NCBI RefSeq assembly: GCF_016097555.1
Contig: NC_054701.1
Span: 65,807,857-65,871,856, forward strand
DNA: 64,000 nucleotides
Origin: Gigantopelta aegis
Taxonomy: Eukaryota; Mollusca; Gastropoda; Neomphalida; Peltospiridae
Direction of reading: 5' to 3'
Shown: in pieces, positions 22,840-33,175 of the stretch
Layout: every line of letters begins with the position of its first letter
How positions within the stretch are numbered: position 1 is the first letter of the stretch
Made by a program: the position numbers and the translations under genes
Notes under the pieces: model-generated
Databases searched by the model: none
What the model saw: only the letters and a program-made list of their open reading frames with translations
Told to the model about the DNA's origin: nothing

Positions 22840-23176
22840 AGAGCGAGTTAAAGTTGTTGTTTTTCTTAACGACACCACTAGGGTACATTGCATTATTAAT
22901 CATCGGCTACTGGATGTCAAATATTTGGTAATTCTGACATATAGTCTTAGAAAGGAAACCCGCTACAGTTTTCCATTAGTACCAAGGGATCGTTTAAATG
23001 CGCCATCCCACAGACAGGACAGTAGATGCCACAGCCATTGACGTACCAGTCGTGGTGCACTGGCTGGAACGAGAAATAGCCCAAATGGGCCTACATACGG
23101 GGATCGATCCTAAAGCGACCGCGCATCCGACGAGCGCTTTACCTCTGGGCTACATCCCGCCCCTGAAAGACACACA

Positions 23177-23226
<50 letters not shown>

Positions 23227-24046
23227 CCATATAACCAAAACAACATCGATATTTCACCTGTGTAATATATATTCTATGAGTAGATGTCACTCGAACTATT
23301 AAATTGATATTAAATTCAATCAGGATTTTTAATTATAAACGTGTCATGTGTTATAATGAATGTGCTAGTATATAAAATTCGTAACTGTTATTACAATGCA
23401 GGTGTTGTCACAAACATATTTTTACATTGTACGTGTTACAGTGTAAACGTATACTGTAGATGTTATGACAAAACATATTTTACATTGTAGGTGTTACAAT
23501 GTAAACATATACTGCAGATGTTATGACAAAACATAGTTTACATTGTAGGTGTTACAATGTAAACATATACTGCAGATGTTATGACAAAACATATTTTACA
23601 TTGTAGGTGTTACAATGTAAACTTGTACTGTAGATGTTATGAGAAAACACATTTTATTACACGTGTTACAAAGTAAACACAAATTTTTTTCTGGTAGAAA
23701 ATGTATTACAATTTAAAATAGTTGTTATACCGCATGTCTTAAGTCGTATTTATTTTGCAACTACACGTCAAGGAATGTGTTAAAATGTAAAATGTTTCAT
23801 GCTGAAGGCATTATTACTTATTTAATTTTCATGATGTAAACATGCCACATGATATTATTTTATCTTGCAGGTACTTGTCAGGGAAAACAATACCAGCCCA
23901 GAACACACATCTGTTGCTCAGGTGTTCTGCAACGTCGTCAAGGAATGCGGCCTGCGTGTTGTAACACTGACGTCTACGACTACGTCTTCGACCTCTGCTG
24001 CAACGGAAAGGTCACCAAGCGAACGCTGGCACAACCTGTATGCTAA
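20485..24046 (+). CDS. Galaxin-like secreted protein, two coding exons
   Basis: Model: 20485-20782 joined to 23871-24046, 157 residues. The start is the ATG in TACCATGTCG; the frame is open a little further upstream but has no other ATG. Residues 1-20 (MSSLTLLFLLVACLV...) are a signal peptide. Residues about 21-100 form a basic, Gln/Asn/His/Lys-rich linker. The C-terminal exon holds eight cysteines, six as CC pairs: THICCSG, PACCNTDVYDY, FDLCCNGKV. This YxxxTxxCCxGxx pattern is that of galaxin repeats, known from coral and mollusc skeleton matrices. Galaxins usually carry many repeats, so this is a minimal version. Splicing uses GTAAG at 20783 and TTTTATCTTGCAG at 23858-23870, and the split Gly codon joins exactly. 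The 3.1 kb intron holds a SINE-B, a hAT-like MITE, a SINE-A and a 58-bp minisatellite. ATTAAA at 24449 may be the poly(A) signal. A role in shell or other extracellular matrix is inference. Confidence 0.75.
20803..21078 (+). repeat. SINE-B, nearly full length
   Basis: Head GGCCTCGGTCGTGTCTTGG, TTAAGCCATCGGACAT, GGGTTCGCAGCCCGG; body CACTACACCCTCTTCTCTC; tail GGATATAAGCACGGAAATAAG then (AAAG)n. It lies 20 bp inside intron 1 of the galaxin-like gene, close to the donor. Confidence 0.9.
21788..21983. mobile_element. hAT-like MITE
   Basis: Ends CAGAGGCGGATCTAAGG and, inverted, CAGTGGCGGATCTAGAA. The interior has G and C runs and CCAAACCTCCCCTAAAGTTCC. The ends fit hAT-type MITEs; an 8-bp duplication is not evident. 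Confidence 0.6.
22735..22836. repeat. (CA)n(GA)n microsatellite
   Basis: CA at 22735-22757 then GA at 22758-22836. Confidence 0.95.
22862..23222 (-). repeat. SINE-A, tail 1, followed by (CA)n
   Basis: From TTAACGACACCACTAGGG to GAGCGCTTTACCTCTGGGCT and CATCCCGCCCC, full length. A CA run of about 50 bp follows at 23172-23222. Confidence 0.9.
23395..23690. repeat. 58-bp minisatellite, about five units
   Basis: Units contain TGTTATGACAAAACATA and the imperfect palindrome TTTACATTGTAGGTGTTACA...TGTAAA. Units diverge towards both edges. It lies inside intron 1 of the galaxin-like gene, about 180 bp before its acceptor. Confidence 0.9.
23871..24046 (+). CDS. Coding exon 2, galaxin-like cysteine module
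   Basis: Starts after CTTGCAG, continues GTCQGKQYQPRTH..., and ends ...LAQPVC with TAA at 24044-24046. Higher GC than the flanking DNA, as expected of an exon. Confidence 0.8.
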
Positions 24047-24575
24047 CGCAATCTACACCGGACTTTGGCTAACACAATACCAGAATTCTGAGCACGGTTT
24101 CTTGACTGTAGACACTCAAAGAATGTCAAAATGGTGATTGTTACGCCAGTATGTCAACATATGACATCGTTGTTGTTTGTTGGATCGTCTCGTATTAAAT
24201 CTTTGGATCATACATTTCTGTTCAAATGTTTGCTCTTTATGTTTTGTGATGATTACCTAAGTACATACTATTCAGAACTAAAAATCGAAGAAATTATTCA
24301 AATACATCGATATTTCAATTTTGTTAAATTTTGAAAGAAAGAAAGAAACAGTGAAACCAATCTTCGATATTGTTCACGAAACACTGCATTATTTTCTCAA
24401 AGTTCAATTTTGTTAAAACGTGTTACAAATTGTTTCCACTAAAACCACATTAAAGTTAAACTTGTATAAAAAAAAATTGAAATATTCAACGTTTCGTTAG
24501 TGTTAACTAGCAACAAACATCAGGATAATAACTTTAGTTTTGATCGAAAACTTTGCTAAACAAACATCAAAACAT

Positions 24576-24576
<1 letters not shown>

Positions 24577-24620
<44 letters not shown>
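24577..24620. repeat. (CA)n microsatellite
   Basis: About 22 CA units shortly before the Tc1/mariner element. Confidence 0.95.
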
Positions 24621-24625
<5 letters not shown>

Positions 24626-24645
24626 TATTATATATTATATATATA

Positions 24646-26164
24646 CTGAACAAAATAAGAAACTTCCGCTAACTTTGCTTGAACATAACTTGATGAAAAC
24701 AAACCGGGGGAATAATTGTTATATATGCGTTTAAAGAGTGTTCCATGGTGCATCGTTTGGTGCAAAAATCATGGCCATAGGTTAACAGAAACTGGGAGAA
24801 ATTTTGACCAAGTGTGGTAGGGGTTAAAAAAAAACCCCACCCACTTAATAACGGGTATGACCACCTCTTGAATTGACCACTGCAGTGCATCGCAGGCGCA
24901 TAGAATTGACTAAAGTGTTCATTTCTGCCTGTGGAATATTGTTCCATTCCTGAATGAGCGCTTGACCAAGTTCGTTGACGTTAGCGGGTGGGTTGGGACG
25001 ACGCCTCAATCGTCTGTCCAGACTATTCCAGACATGTTCGATGGGGTTGAGATCAGGACTTTTAGCGGACCAGTCATCAATGAAATCAATGTTATTTGTC
25101 CTAGCTGTATGAGAGGTGGCATTATCATGGTGAAAAATCGAGATGTTGGCGTTGTTATGGAACAAAGGAATGACGTGATGAGCGAGAATATCATCGCGGA
25201 AACGTTGAGCATTTAAATTGCCATCATTGACGACTAGTGGTGAACGATAACCATGGGCAATGGCTGCCCAGACCATGACAGAACCCCCACCCCCGAAACG
25301 ATCTCGTTCAAGAACACAACAGTCAGCATAGCGTTCATTTCTTCTACGGTAGACGCGCACCCTGCCATCACCACGTTGTAAAGAAAATCTGGATTCATCC
25401 GAAAAAAGAACGGTATTCCAGCGTCGCCGTATCCAACGAGTGTGTACACGTGCCCAATTAAGACGATTTAGACGATGACGTTGCGTTAAAACGCATCCGA
25501 CGTAAGGACGTCGTGCATGTAATCCGTTCTCCCGCAGACGATTACGAACAGTTTGCCCACTGATTCGGTTATTATGAAGCCCAGGTGTGTTAGCAGCAGT
25601 AGCAGTGGCAGTTTGGAATCGATTGCGCAAATGCGTGTTCATGATATAGCGGTCTTGACCACGCGTTGTAACACGCGGACGTCCACGACGTGGCAAGTCG
25701 TTGGTGCTTCCTGTCGTTCGAAATCTTACGCGAAGATTTCGTATCGCTCGACTAGAACTCCCAACATGCCTTGCAACGTCTTCTGTCGACATGCCAGCAT
25801 CAAGCATGCCAATCGCCCGTTCGCGTAAATTATTGGGTATTCTTGGCATACTAAAAATGCTACAATGTGAAAAACGTTAATTGTTTTACAAATTTTGAAG
25901 CGTTTTCGTTCACTGGACAACAATGTCAGTAAGACAAGTAAAACAAATTGACCGAATACTACACGGGACATGTCGAACCATGCATGCACGTGCAAATTGA
26001 ATTTCACGTTGTCGACGATTAACAGAGCTAAAATAATCCATAAAATTCATGAATCCTGATAATACAGCTCAAGGCTAATACTACCTATATAATTTCATTA
26101 CACAATGAATTCTTTAACACAACAAATACTATATGTAAAAATCGGAAGTTTCTTTTTTTGTTCA

Positions 26165-26165
<1 letters not shown>
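24646..26165 (-). mobile_element. Tc1/mariner transposon, full length
   Basis: Inverted ends CTGAACAAAATAAGAAACTT and, on the other side inverted, CTGAACAAAAAAAGAAACTT, continuing into CCG, with one mismatch in about 23 bp. TA lies on both sides (24644-24645, 26166-26167); the element sits in a TA-rich microsatellite (26166-26204). 1520 bp with a single transposase frame on the - strand. A 3' relative lies at 29418-29811. Confidence 0.93.
24845..25849 (-). CDS. Tc1/mariner transposase, 334 aa, shortened catalytic spacing
   Basis: Cut-and-paste transposase acting in the nucleus on the element ends and TA targets. Residues 1-110 form two helix-turn-helix parts around RRGRPRVTT. The catalytic triad is visible: D151 in LFSDESRF, D242 in FHHDNATSHTA and E271 in SPDLNPIEHVW. 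Only 28 residues separate D242 and E271, whereas Tc1 members normally have 34; HTARTNNIDF looks as if about six or seven residues after TAR have been lost in frame. The frame is otherwise open from ATG to stop at near-normal length (about 340). The protein is therefore probably inactive, or needs a full-spaced partner. It ends RGGHTRY, identical to the truncated copy at 29.4 kb. Confidence 0.92.
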   Translation of the reverse strand: MPRIPNNLRERAIGMLDAGMSTEDVARHVGSSSRAIRNLRVRFRTTGSTNDLPRRGRPRVTTRGQDRYIMNTHLRNRFQTATATAANTPGLHNNRISGQTVRNRLRENGLHARRPYVGCVLTQRHRLNRLNWARVHTRWIRRRWNTVLFSDESRFSLQRGDGRVRVYRRRNERYADCCVLERDRFGGGGSVMVWAAIAHGYRSPLVVNDGNLNAQRFRDDILAHHVIPLFHNNANISIFHHDNATSHTARTNNIDFIDDWSAKSPDLNPIEHVWNSLDRRLRRRPNPPANVNELGQALIQEWNNIPQAEMNTLVNSMRLRCTAVVNSRGGHTRY

Positions 26166-26206
<41 letters not shown>

Positions 26207-26311
26207 TTACAAAAACATGTATTAAGTTAATGTTCATTTATAACAACCTTTTCCTACTATTTGTTTTACACAATTACTTGAAACTCAGGAAGTGTTGGTC
26301 GTGCAATGCTA

Positions 26312-26321
26312 ACTCTATATA
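26312..26321 (+). promoter_or_regulatory. TATA-box-like sequence before an orphan coding-like stretch
   Basis: CTATATAAAG in a non-microsatellite context, about 110 bp before the coding-like stretch at 26432. Could be chance in AT-rich DNA. Confidence 0.3.
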
Positions 26322-26431
26322 AAGTAGGAGGATGTTTAGGTTTATTTTGTTATCGACCTGAGCTTAAGGGCTGTGCATTGTCCTCTCCGCGGTCTCCATG
26401 TGTACATTGCGTTATTGTTAGACGGACATTT

Positions 26432-26569
26432 CAGTCCACGTTACACAAACCAGAAACACAAGTGTGGTGGTGATGACCGGGCCCCTCCCTGTGTCAACAC
26501 AACCATCCAGGAAATAAACGAGATGTTTTTCTTCAACAACACCTCCACAGCTGACAAAAAAGATAAAGT
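26432..26569 (+). CDS. Orphan coding-like stretch, interrupted by a SINE
   Basis: After GACATTTCAG (possible acceptor) a frame reads PRYTNQKHKCGGDDRAPP and then CVNTTIQEINEMFFFNNTST, with two N-glycosylation-type sites and locally higher GC, until a SINE begins at about 26558. No in-frame ATG lies near the TATA-like box. It may be an exon of an unmodelled secreted protein or the relic of one. Confidence 0.22.
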
Positions 26570-26846
26570 TTGTTTTGCTAACGTCACAACGCACTCAACA
26601 CATTTTATTTACGGTTATATGGCGTCAGACATATGGTTAAGGACCATACATATATTAAGAGAGGAAACCCACTGTCGCCACTTCATGGGCTACTCTTTTC
26701 GATTAACAGCAAGGGATCTTTTATATGCACCATCCTACAGACAGGGTAGTATATATCACGGTCTTTGATATACCAGTCGTGGTGCACTGGCTGGAACGAG
26801 AAATAGCCCATTGAGCCCACCAACGGGGATCGATCCCAGACCGGGT
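26558..26846 (-). repeat. SINE-A, hybrid tail
   Basis: The tail side reads GTTTGTTTTGCTAACGTCAC then GCACTCAACACATTTTATTT, mixing tail-1 and tail-2 wording. The body runs to CGGGGATCGATCCCAGACCG; the head is missing. Confidence 0.8.
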
Positions 26847-26875
26847 TGTTTAAATAATGACAGGTTCATTATTTT

Positions 26876-27125
26876 AGGTAGTACTAAACCAAATAACTTC
26901 CGGCTGGGTCAAAGTTCGAGGTGCAGCGAACTTTTGATAGAGAAGTTAACACCACAAGTCCTGTGATTGGTGATAAACATGAGCGTTGGGGGGAAAAAAG
27001 TTTCATCTGGGCGCAAAATGTATGCAATTTTATTTCATCTAGTACCACTGTGTAAAGTAGCCTTGTGCTTGGAACATGTATAGGGTACCTGCAATAAAAA
27101 AACAACTCACATTTTATGCGGGACT
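26876..27125 (+). repeat. Repeat E, copy 2
   Basis: Begins TTAGGTAGTACTAAACC and follows copy 1 (10833-11105) throughout at roughly 85 percent identity by eye. Confidence 0.75.
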
Positions 27126-27398
27126 AGGGTAATTATAGACGCTACCTGTTATCTCCTAAATGAGCAGCTGACCCCCGTTTGTTTCTGATTCACTTTAAGG
27201 GTGAGGGGTGGTAATATTTATATTCGTGGTGTTTATGTCGATTGATACGCTAAAGGTAGGAGTTTTAGCCACATATGTTACTATTGTCGTCTATGTGATT
27301 TGATTTGGTAGTATACACCCTTTAGCAAAAGATATATATACATGTGTATATCTATGATCAATTTATTTTTAAAATACAAATTGTCTTCAAAACAATCC

Positions 27399-27778
27399 TT
27401 AAAGGGACAGACCCTAGTTTTTAAACACTATAGGCATATTTTTCACTATTAGAGCCGTTTATGATCACTGAAATCAAACATTACTTATATTTTATTCTTT
27501 AGATTATCCATTTCTGTAGAACTGAAGTCTTTCTGGTCAACCTTATGTTTCTAATACAAAAAAGTGCATTTTTCATATTTTTAAAAACGCACGTGCGTAT
27601 GAAAAGTAGCGGTTTATTGATTAGAGTTCTAGTCTATTTTTAAGGATATTTCTCATTTTAACGTCATAGACTCTTCTGTCACGTTGTTGTAACTTTATCC
27701 AAATGAGTTACGGCTTTGTAAATTAACTAAACTTAGTGTCCGTTTTTAACAGGTTAAAACTAGGGTCTGCGTCTTTAA
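27399..27778. mobile_element. MITE-1 copy
   Basis: TTAA-AGGGACAGACCCTAG at the left and CTAGGGTCTGCGTCTTTAA at the right; complete interior with ACGCACGTGCGTATG. Confidence 0.85.
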
Positions 27779-27837
27779 AATACAAACCATCAACTGGAAG
27801 TAAAAGACTAGGTAACTTAGAGCAATACAACATTTAT

Positions 27838-27892
27838 AGATATATATATATATATATATATATGATAGATAGATAGATAGATAGATAGATTA
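27838..27892. repeat. (TA)n(GATA)n microsatellite
   Basis: Short TA run then about six GATA units. Confidence 0.95.
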
Positions 27893-28257
27893 CAGGATAA
27901 GTACATGTATGGCCCCTGTCAGTGTCATCAGTTTAGCATTCCTTCCATCGGTCGTACACACACCGACCCACGAACATTGACACATACACTCACGAGGATG
28001 ACTCAAACCGCCCTTTGCCATTGTTCTAATGTTGTTTCAATAAACTTTGTCACTGGGTTTGAATGAAATGCAAACTCCATTCTCGTGATCGCCCGAGTAC
28101 AGCGTGACATCGTACGATCATGTGATGCAGATGATAATGAGTTCATACCTCGGCCGTTCTCAATTACAAACAAGTACAATACCAATACGTTGTTGACAAA
28201 AGTAATTTAAATGAATTCATATCGACATGCTATTTTGTTATTTAAAAAAAGAGAGAA

Positions 28258-28334
28258 GTTTACTTTCTTTAACGACATCACTACAGCCCATTGATTTAGT
28301 AATATTCGGCTATTGGATGTCAGAGTTCAGACAT
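28258..28334 (-). repeat. SINE-A tail fragment
   Basis: TTTAACGACATCACTACAGC followed by TCGGCTATTGGATGTCAGA. Only the 3' end remains. Confidence 0.65.
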
Positions 28335-28521
28335 ATCTAAAGAACATGCACGACGGAAGCAGCTGAACACTGGGGGCGGAGTTGGGGGTGGGAAGGTGCT
28401 GACTAACAGATCGAGTTGCTAAAGGGGTACGTTACACACCCTGACGATGTAGAGATCTAGGTAAATAAACTGCTTTTTAAAAGTGGTTCAACAGACACCT
28501 AAATTATAGCGATTGCTGAAT

Positions 28522-28868
28522 GGCTGAATCAGGGCTTCTCGAATTTTTATAAAATTCACTAGCCATGGGATCAGTAATTTAAAATTTTTTACTAGCCACG
28601 ATTAAAAATTCTCTAGGCCTACTTTACTTTAGTAATAATCAGATATTTCACCTGAAGAGGAAGATAGAGCTTTAAAAACACTGACATTTGGGGTTTGGGG
28701 TGGGGGCAGAATATTCATATTTACAAAATATATTTAACTGCAACATTTGACCCCAAAAACAATTCACTAGCCATCGGGCATGGCAATGGTAGTTATTTAC
28801 AAGCCCAACATTGAATACCACTAGCCATGGGAGTGGGGCTACCATAATCTAGAAGCCCTGGGCTGAAT
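28522..28868. mobile_element. hAT-type MITE with 8-bp target duplication
   Basis: Ends CAGGGCTTCT and AGAAGCCCTG are flanked by GGCTGAAT at 28522-28529 and 28861-28868. The 331-bp element contains four copies of ACTAGCCAY near its ends. Eight-base duplications and CAGGG ends are hAT hallmarks. Confidence 0.9.
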
Positions 28869-28899
28869 AAAGTTAGCATACAGGTAACATATAGTTCAG

Positions 28900-29415
28900 C
28901 CGGACGTAAATTAGAACATTGTTTTAAAAAGTAACACTTTCACAAACATTAGTAATACAAAGTTAAATATAAATCTGTAAAAATAAAATAATTATTTTCT
29001 TTTACAAAAAAAAACCCCAAACAAACTACAATATTATTAAATAGTTTCGCTTAATTTTTTTTCATTACATTACTCATCTGAAGCAACATTTAAAAAGGGC
29101 ACCTCCAGTATTGAGGGAGTTAGCATAGTTAAAATGGACACTTACAACAAGGGCTGCAGAACGGGTCGCAGTGGTCAAGGCACACCACCCATTTTCCCCT
29201 GTTACTCTGTTCAGAAAGCTTGAAGTATCATAGTTTAACATCTGAAATTCAAAATGTTCTCGGGGAAGCATGACACCCCTCCCCCTCGAACTGACAAATA
29301 TTTGTTTTCATCCATAGACATTCGCCCCACCCACGCTCCCATTTTAAAATACACTCCTCGTACCCTATGCAAGTCTTGAAAAGTACACGCCCTCCCCACC
29401 ATCCCAACTACCTGA
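28900..29415. other. No supported feature
   Basis: AT-rich, with a C-rich block at about 29270-29405. It ends at the breakpoint of the truncated Tc1 copy. Confidence 0.4.
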
Positions 29416-29417
29416 TA

Positions 29418-29810
29418 TATGTCTGGGATAGTCTGGACAGACAATTGAGGCGTCGTCCCAACCCACCCGCTAACGTCAACGAACTTCGTCAAGCGCTCAT
29501 TCAGGAATGGAACAATATTCCACAGGCAGAAATGAACACTTTAGTCAATTCTATGCGCCTGCGATGCACTACAGTGGTCAATTCAAGAGGTGGTCATACC
29601 CGTTATTAAGTGGGGTTTTTTGGGGTTTTTTAACCCCTACCACACTTGGTCAAAATTTCTCCCAGTTTCTGTTAACCTATGGCCATAATTTTTGCACCAA
29701 ACGATGCATCATGGAACACTCTTTAAACACATATATAACAATTATTCCCCCGATTTGTTTTCATCAAGTTATGTTCAAGTAAAGTTAGCGGAAGTTTCTT
29801 ATTTTGTTCA

Positions 29811-29811
<1 letters not shown>
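29418..29811 (+). pseudogene. Truncated Tc1/mariner copy (3' quarter)
   Basis: The transposase tail from VW(D/N)SLDR through EWNNIPQAEMNTLVNSM to RGGHTRY and the inverted end GAAGTTTCTTATTTTGTTCAG. About 95 percent like the 24.6-26.2 kb element by eye. The 5' three quarters are absent, so it is a dead fragment. A (TA)n run of 65 bp (29812-29876) follows at the TA target. Confidence 0.92.
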
Positions 29812-29878
<67 letters not shown>

Positions 29879-30094
29879 GTCTGTCGCTTTATAACGCGAC
29901 TCAAAGCAGTGTGGGTGCCCTCCCCACGTATGGGTACCCCTCAATATCAAATCATGGCCAAGCGAGTGCAAAAGTTCACCAACATATTGTGACAAAATCC
30001 CCACGTCGTTGTTACGCAACTGTGGTGATATACGTGGTGTTGTGCGATTCGTGTCGAGCGGTGGCCACTGTAACTTATAAACTCTTTCCCCAAT

Positions 30095-30385
30095 ATTTGT
30101 ACTCTCTTTATTCTGTATTGTTTGTCTCTTTCCTGTACTATATATCTTTAATCAGTATCTCTTTCCTGTACGTTACTCTTCTCTAATCTGTATTTCTTTC
30201 CTGTACTATATCTCTTTAATCTGTAATCTATATCTCTTTCCTGCACATTATCTCTCTACACTAATCTATATTTCTTTCCTGTACTATATCTCTTTAATCC
30301 GTACTATGTATTTCTTTCCTGTACATTACTTTTCTACTCTTAATATTTATATTTATTTCATGTACTATATCTCTTTAATCTGTTT
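30095..30385. repeat. Degenerate minisatellite
   Basis: Repeated TATCTCTTTCCTGTAC and TATATCTCTTTAATCTGTA phrases, about eight times, in units of about 35 bp and doubled units. Confidence 0.85.
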
Positions 30386-30389
30386 ACAG

Positions 30390-31690
30390 TGGCCTCAATT
30401 CACAACACAAGTTGTCAACAGAAAATAATTTACTAAATTTGAGAAATGTACTCTCAAGTTGGTAGACGGGAGGCACACTAAGTGCAAGATAAATAAAGAG
30501 TAATTATTACAGTAACTGTTCTGCAACATGAAGAAATTAAATGAAAGAACTAAGTCAGGTAGAGTTAAACTCAAGAAATGTATTCTTGTAAATAATTAAT
30601 AATATTAACAACAGAAGTATAATAGTCACAATATATTAACTACACTAAATGCATCAATTTAGTATTTAGAATTAAATTATGATTTCATTAATGAACTTTC
30701 TAATACCGTATATAGTTCATTTATTTATACTTATTTACACAATTCTAACTTTTATCCTACCCCATCACTCAGTTCGTCAACCGTCACTACGTCAAGGAGA
30801 GGGACGTAACTTTAACGTAAACCTAACGCTGTGAAAATCGGTAATCTATGTCTGTAATCTTTAAATACGTTTTCTTTCTTTTGTTCTGTGTATATGTGCT
30901 GTATCTGTGTGATAATATATTTCTGTATTTCTTTATTTTCTGTTACCTTTGGAGCTCTAGTTTTTATTTCTTTATAATCTGTATGGACCCGAGAAACTGA
31001 ACGCCAAATGTCATGACGTCGCGCTTTTTATACCCCGTACCAACCCCTTATTTAGGCAAAAAGGTCGGATAAAAATAGGAATATTCCATATACGGTAAAG
31101 AAGGTCATGTTATAAATAGCGCATACTATATAACGTAAATAATGTCAAATTAAAAATAGCACCAAGTCGTAAATGCCGGAAATTAGAAAATTAATAAATT
31201 CAATAAACAATTATTTAAGGAATCCACTATTTTTCTAATAACTACTATACACTAGCATATTTAAATAATATTCTAAATTATCTAAACAATAGTTCGTTTA
31301 CAACCTAATTAATATAGCAACAGGCTGAAAATCGTTCATATGTAAAGTTCAAACATGGCGGCTTCCATGCAAATAAAATTGTGCTATTTTCACAGCTTCA
31401 ACTGGCTAGAAATGGTAAACACGGTAACGACAGGTAGTGACTGATACATCATTCAATTACAGAACAATTTTATACCATTTCTTAAATAGTAAGAGTAATA
31501 ATGAAAAAGAATATTTCAATATTTTCCCTGAAAAACAATTTCTGAACCGTTAGTCTGCGGTCCGTCAAATAACCGTGAAGGCCCGTAATGGAGACTTCGT
31601 CATCAAACAACAACATTAATAACTATTAAACGTCCACATTTTGTTACAATATATATTATCTATATGGTAATTATCAATCAGTGCAAAATA
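30390..31690. other. No supported gene
   Basis: AT-rich sequence of about 1.3 kb without credible exons or familiar repeats. CAAACATGGCGGC at about 31350 is a YY1-like CCATNTT context, too weak to call. Confidence 0.4.
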
Positions 31691-31693
31691 TTA

Positions 31694-32012
31694 CGTGGGG
31701 GCGGGACATAACCCCGTGGTAAAGCGCTCGCCTGATGCGCGGTTGGTCTGAGATCAATCCCTGTCGATGAGCCCATTGGGCTCCTTCTCTCTCTTTCATT
31801 CCAGCCAGTGCACCACGACTGGTATATTAAAGGCTGTGGTATGTGCTATCCAATCTGCAGGATGGTGCGTATAAAAGATCCCTTGCTACTAATCAAAACA
31901 TGTAGCGGGTTTCCTCTCTAAGACTTTATGTCAAATTACCAAATGTTTGACATCCAATAACCGATGATTAATAAATCAATGTGCTCCAGTGGTGTCGTTA
32001 AACAAAACAACC
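31694..32012 (+). repeat. SINE-A, tail 1, full length
   Basis: GGGGCGGGACATAACCCCGT, GGTAAAGCGCTCGCCTGATG, CCAGTGCACCACGACTGG, GTGCTCCAGTGGTGTCGTTA and AACAAAAC. One of the best complete copies. Confidence 0.92.
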
Positions 32013-32295
32013 GTTAAATTTGTTCAACTATCTTGGAGCACAAGTAACAAACCGGACATTGGAAGTCTAATGTATGGTAATGGGTTTCTAACAACAATGA
32101 AAATACATTAACATATCTGAACAGAAATAATGAAAACATATTAACATGTCCAGACCAAAAAAAAACCTCACCCTAAATCCTGTTAATACCTTTTTTAACA
32201 GCCCTGTTCGCACGTTTTATTGTGAAAATAGCGACACCTAAAATGCATCATCTAGAGACCCGCCCAGTCAATTGTTGCAAACACTCATGTTACGG

Positions 32296-32391
32296 GTATA
32301 ATATATAAGAAAAATACCAGTCACAGATCAGTCATCTTAATTCAAACATAACTACAAAAATAGTGAAAATCAACTATTCACTGAACAATAC
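32296..32391 (+). promoter_or_regulatory. Orphan core-promoter and first-exon-like stretch
   Basis: TATAATATATAAG (about 32297-32309) is followed by CAGTCACAGATCAG and, 60 bp later, a strong donor ACTA|GTAAGTCA (about 32392). The layout resembles TATA, start site and short untranslated exon. No + strand coding exon follows within reach that I can see, so its gene is unknown. Confidence 0.28.
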
Positions 32392-33004
32392 TAGTAAGTC
32401 ATATAATTTAGTTTTAGGGAAATGCAAATTTATACATGTAACAGGGATGTCATTAATGGTTGATTTTTCGCCGGCTATCGAACTTCCAGTAAATAATGCT
32501 TGTCGACATTTTGTTGATTAATGGCCGCCTATAATTTGATTTTCACCTGCTATTTTTATTTTTAATCATTTTAATGACTGTGTAATGCTGTTTAATGCAT
32601 CAACTAAATAATCTTTTTTATCATTAATTTCTTGTTAGTAAATATTTGAAAATTCACACTAATAATAAACAAACAAATGTAAATTAACTGCAAAACATTT
32701 TATTCTATAACAACTTAAAATATTAACAAGTTTAACAACAACAACAACAAAAAAGTTAACAATTTATTATGACCACCTCAAAACTACAACAGCTGGATTG
32801 GCTTGATTAATTTTTAAAAGTTATGTTTGTGATTTTATCCAGTTAAGATTCAAGCATGCTGCCATGGACATTCACATCAGTCACCTACGTAAACTCTCTG
32901 CCCAGGCCAAAGGTTAATGATTCTTAGTGTAATGGACAACTGCATATTGAACATTGCACTGTGACTTTAGGCCGACAATGATACTAAATCATGATCTTCC
33001 GGCC

Positions 33005-33175
33005 GTACAACACGATGGTCTAACCACCATGGACAACACGGTCCACGACCCTATGACATACCAGCTGTGGAGTACTGGTTGGAACGAAAAAAAGGTCTAA
33101 CGGTCCACCGAGGGGAGTCGATCCTCCGATCCATCGCACCTCAGTCGAGTACTCTAGCCACTGAGCAAGATCCAG
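33005..33175 (-). repeat. SINE-A' fragment
   Basis: ACATACCAGCTGTGGAGTAC, GGTTGGAACGAAAAA, GTCGATCCTCCGATCCATCG and head CTCAGTCGAGTACTCTAGCC, the variant tRNA-like head on the opposite strand. Confidence 0.75.

Noticed and set aside
23395-23690. CRISPR-like regular repeats
   Set aside because: Units are contiguous 58-bp tandem repeats without distinct spacers, in an animal intron.
25006-25828. Frames on both strands within the Tc1 element
   Set aside because: Shadows of the transposase frame.
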